NCBI GenBank assembly: GCA_964352905.1
Contig: CAYGTS010000160.1
Span: 1-5,355 of the forward strand
Reading direction: 5' to 3'
DNA: 5,355 nt
Origin: CAYGTS01 sp964352905
Lineage (GTDB): Bacteria > Pseudomonadota > Gammaproteobacteria > JAHCLG01
The notes below the pieces were generated by a model. It made no database searches and was not told the DNA's origin. It saw only the letters and a list, made by a program, of their open reading frames with translations. The translations under genes were made by a program, and so were the position numbers. This document shows, in pieces, positions 5,308 through 5,355 of the stretch. Positions within the stretch are counted from its first letter, which is position 1. Each line of letters starts with the position of its first letter.

Positions 5308-5355
5308 TATTCAGTAAATTTGAAGGTGAATTTACCGAGAACGTTCAGATTTGGT
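5308..5355 (+). repeat. Dispersed repeat, form B, copy 2 (cut by window end)
   Basis: It matches 2808-2854 at 42 of 47 positions, exactly 2500 bases away, in the same orientation. It begins two bases after the yceD stop, where rpmF would be expected next, so it probably lies within the yceD-rpmF transcript. It contains GAACGTTC (5340-5347) and a GGTGAATTTACC near-palindrome. The frame of yceD stays open through the copy after the stop codon. Confidence 0.75.

Noticed and set aside
1..5355. CRISPR array, insertion sequence or composite transposon suggested by the repeated units
   Set aside because: The repeats are few, diverged, unevenly spaced and in both orientations, with no cas gene or transposase in the window.
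1..5355. tRNA, rRNA or known riboswitch in the spacers
   Set aside because: I saw no cloverleaf with TTCGA-type T arm and no conserved riboswitch core by eye. A tRNAscan or Infernal run would settle it.

Overview
This window reads as a core chromosomal segment of a gammaproteobacterium. Four genes keep the order and orientations I recall from Escherichia coli: rne (minus), rluC (plus), yceF (minus) and yceD (plus). In E. coli rpmF follows yceD, and here it would lie just past the right edge. By eye the DNA leans AT-rich. The RNase E tail is short and the spacers carry dispersed repeats. This would fit an intracellular or Legionellales/Coxiellaceae-like lineage, but that placement is inference and cannot be settled from the window.

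Layout. 1-152 lies downstream of rne and holds one arm of a dispersed repeat (1-54) and a REP-like hairpin (77-116). 153-2282 is rne on the minus strand. 2283-2983 is a 701-base divergent spacer. From the rne side it contains a bulged stem-loop next to the rne start (2304-2374), a roughly 173-base imperfect palindrome built from the repeat (2393-2565), a small hairpin (2573-2594), a candidate rne promoter (2735-2763), a second form of the repeat (2808-2854), a hairpin (2862-2897) and a terminator-like stem-loop just before rluC (2943-2969). 2984-3943 is rluC. yceF runs convergently at 3896-4486, and its 3' end overlaps that of rluC by 48 bases. 4487-4802 is a second divergent spacer with a symmetrical 134-base palindrome (4607-4740) and a good promoter for yceD. 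yceD (4803-5306) is followed at once by another repeat copy running off the window.

Function. The genes belong to RNA processing and ribosome biogenesis: RNase E (mRNA decay, rRNA and tRNA maturation), RluC (23S rRNA pseudouridine synthase), YceF (Maf-type nucleotide pyrophosphatase) and YceD/DUF177 (linked to 23S rRNA and ribosomal protein L32). None looks horizontally acquired, and I see no transposase, phage, toxin-antitoxin, CRISPR or defence gene.

The unexplained material is in the spacers. A repeat family with at least four copies or arms occurs in two diverged forms and brackets rne on one side and rluC-yceF-yceD on the other. An apparently unrelated 134-base palindrome sits between yceF and yceD. 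The rne leader looks about 446 nt long and structured, which recalls the autoregulated E. coli rne leader. The yceD promoter is so close to the ATG that the mRNA may be leaderless. I find no convincing new multi-gene system; the novelty, if any, lies in these repeats and leader structures.
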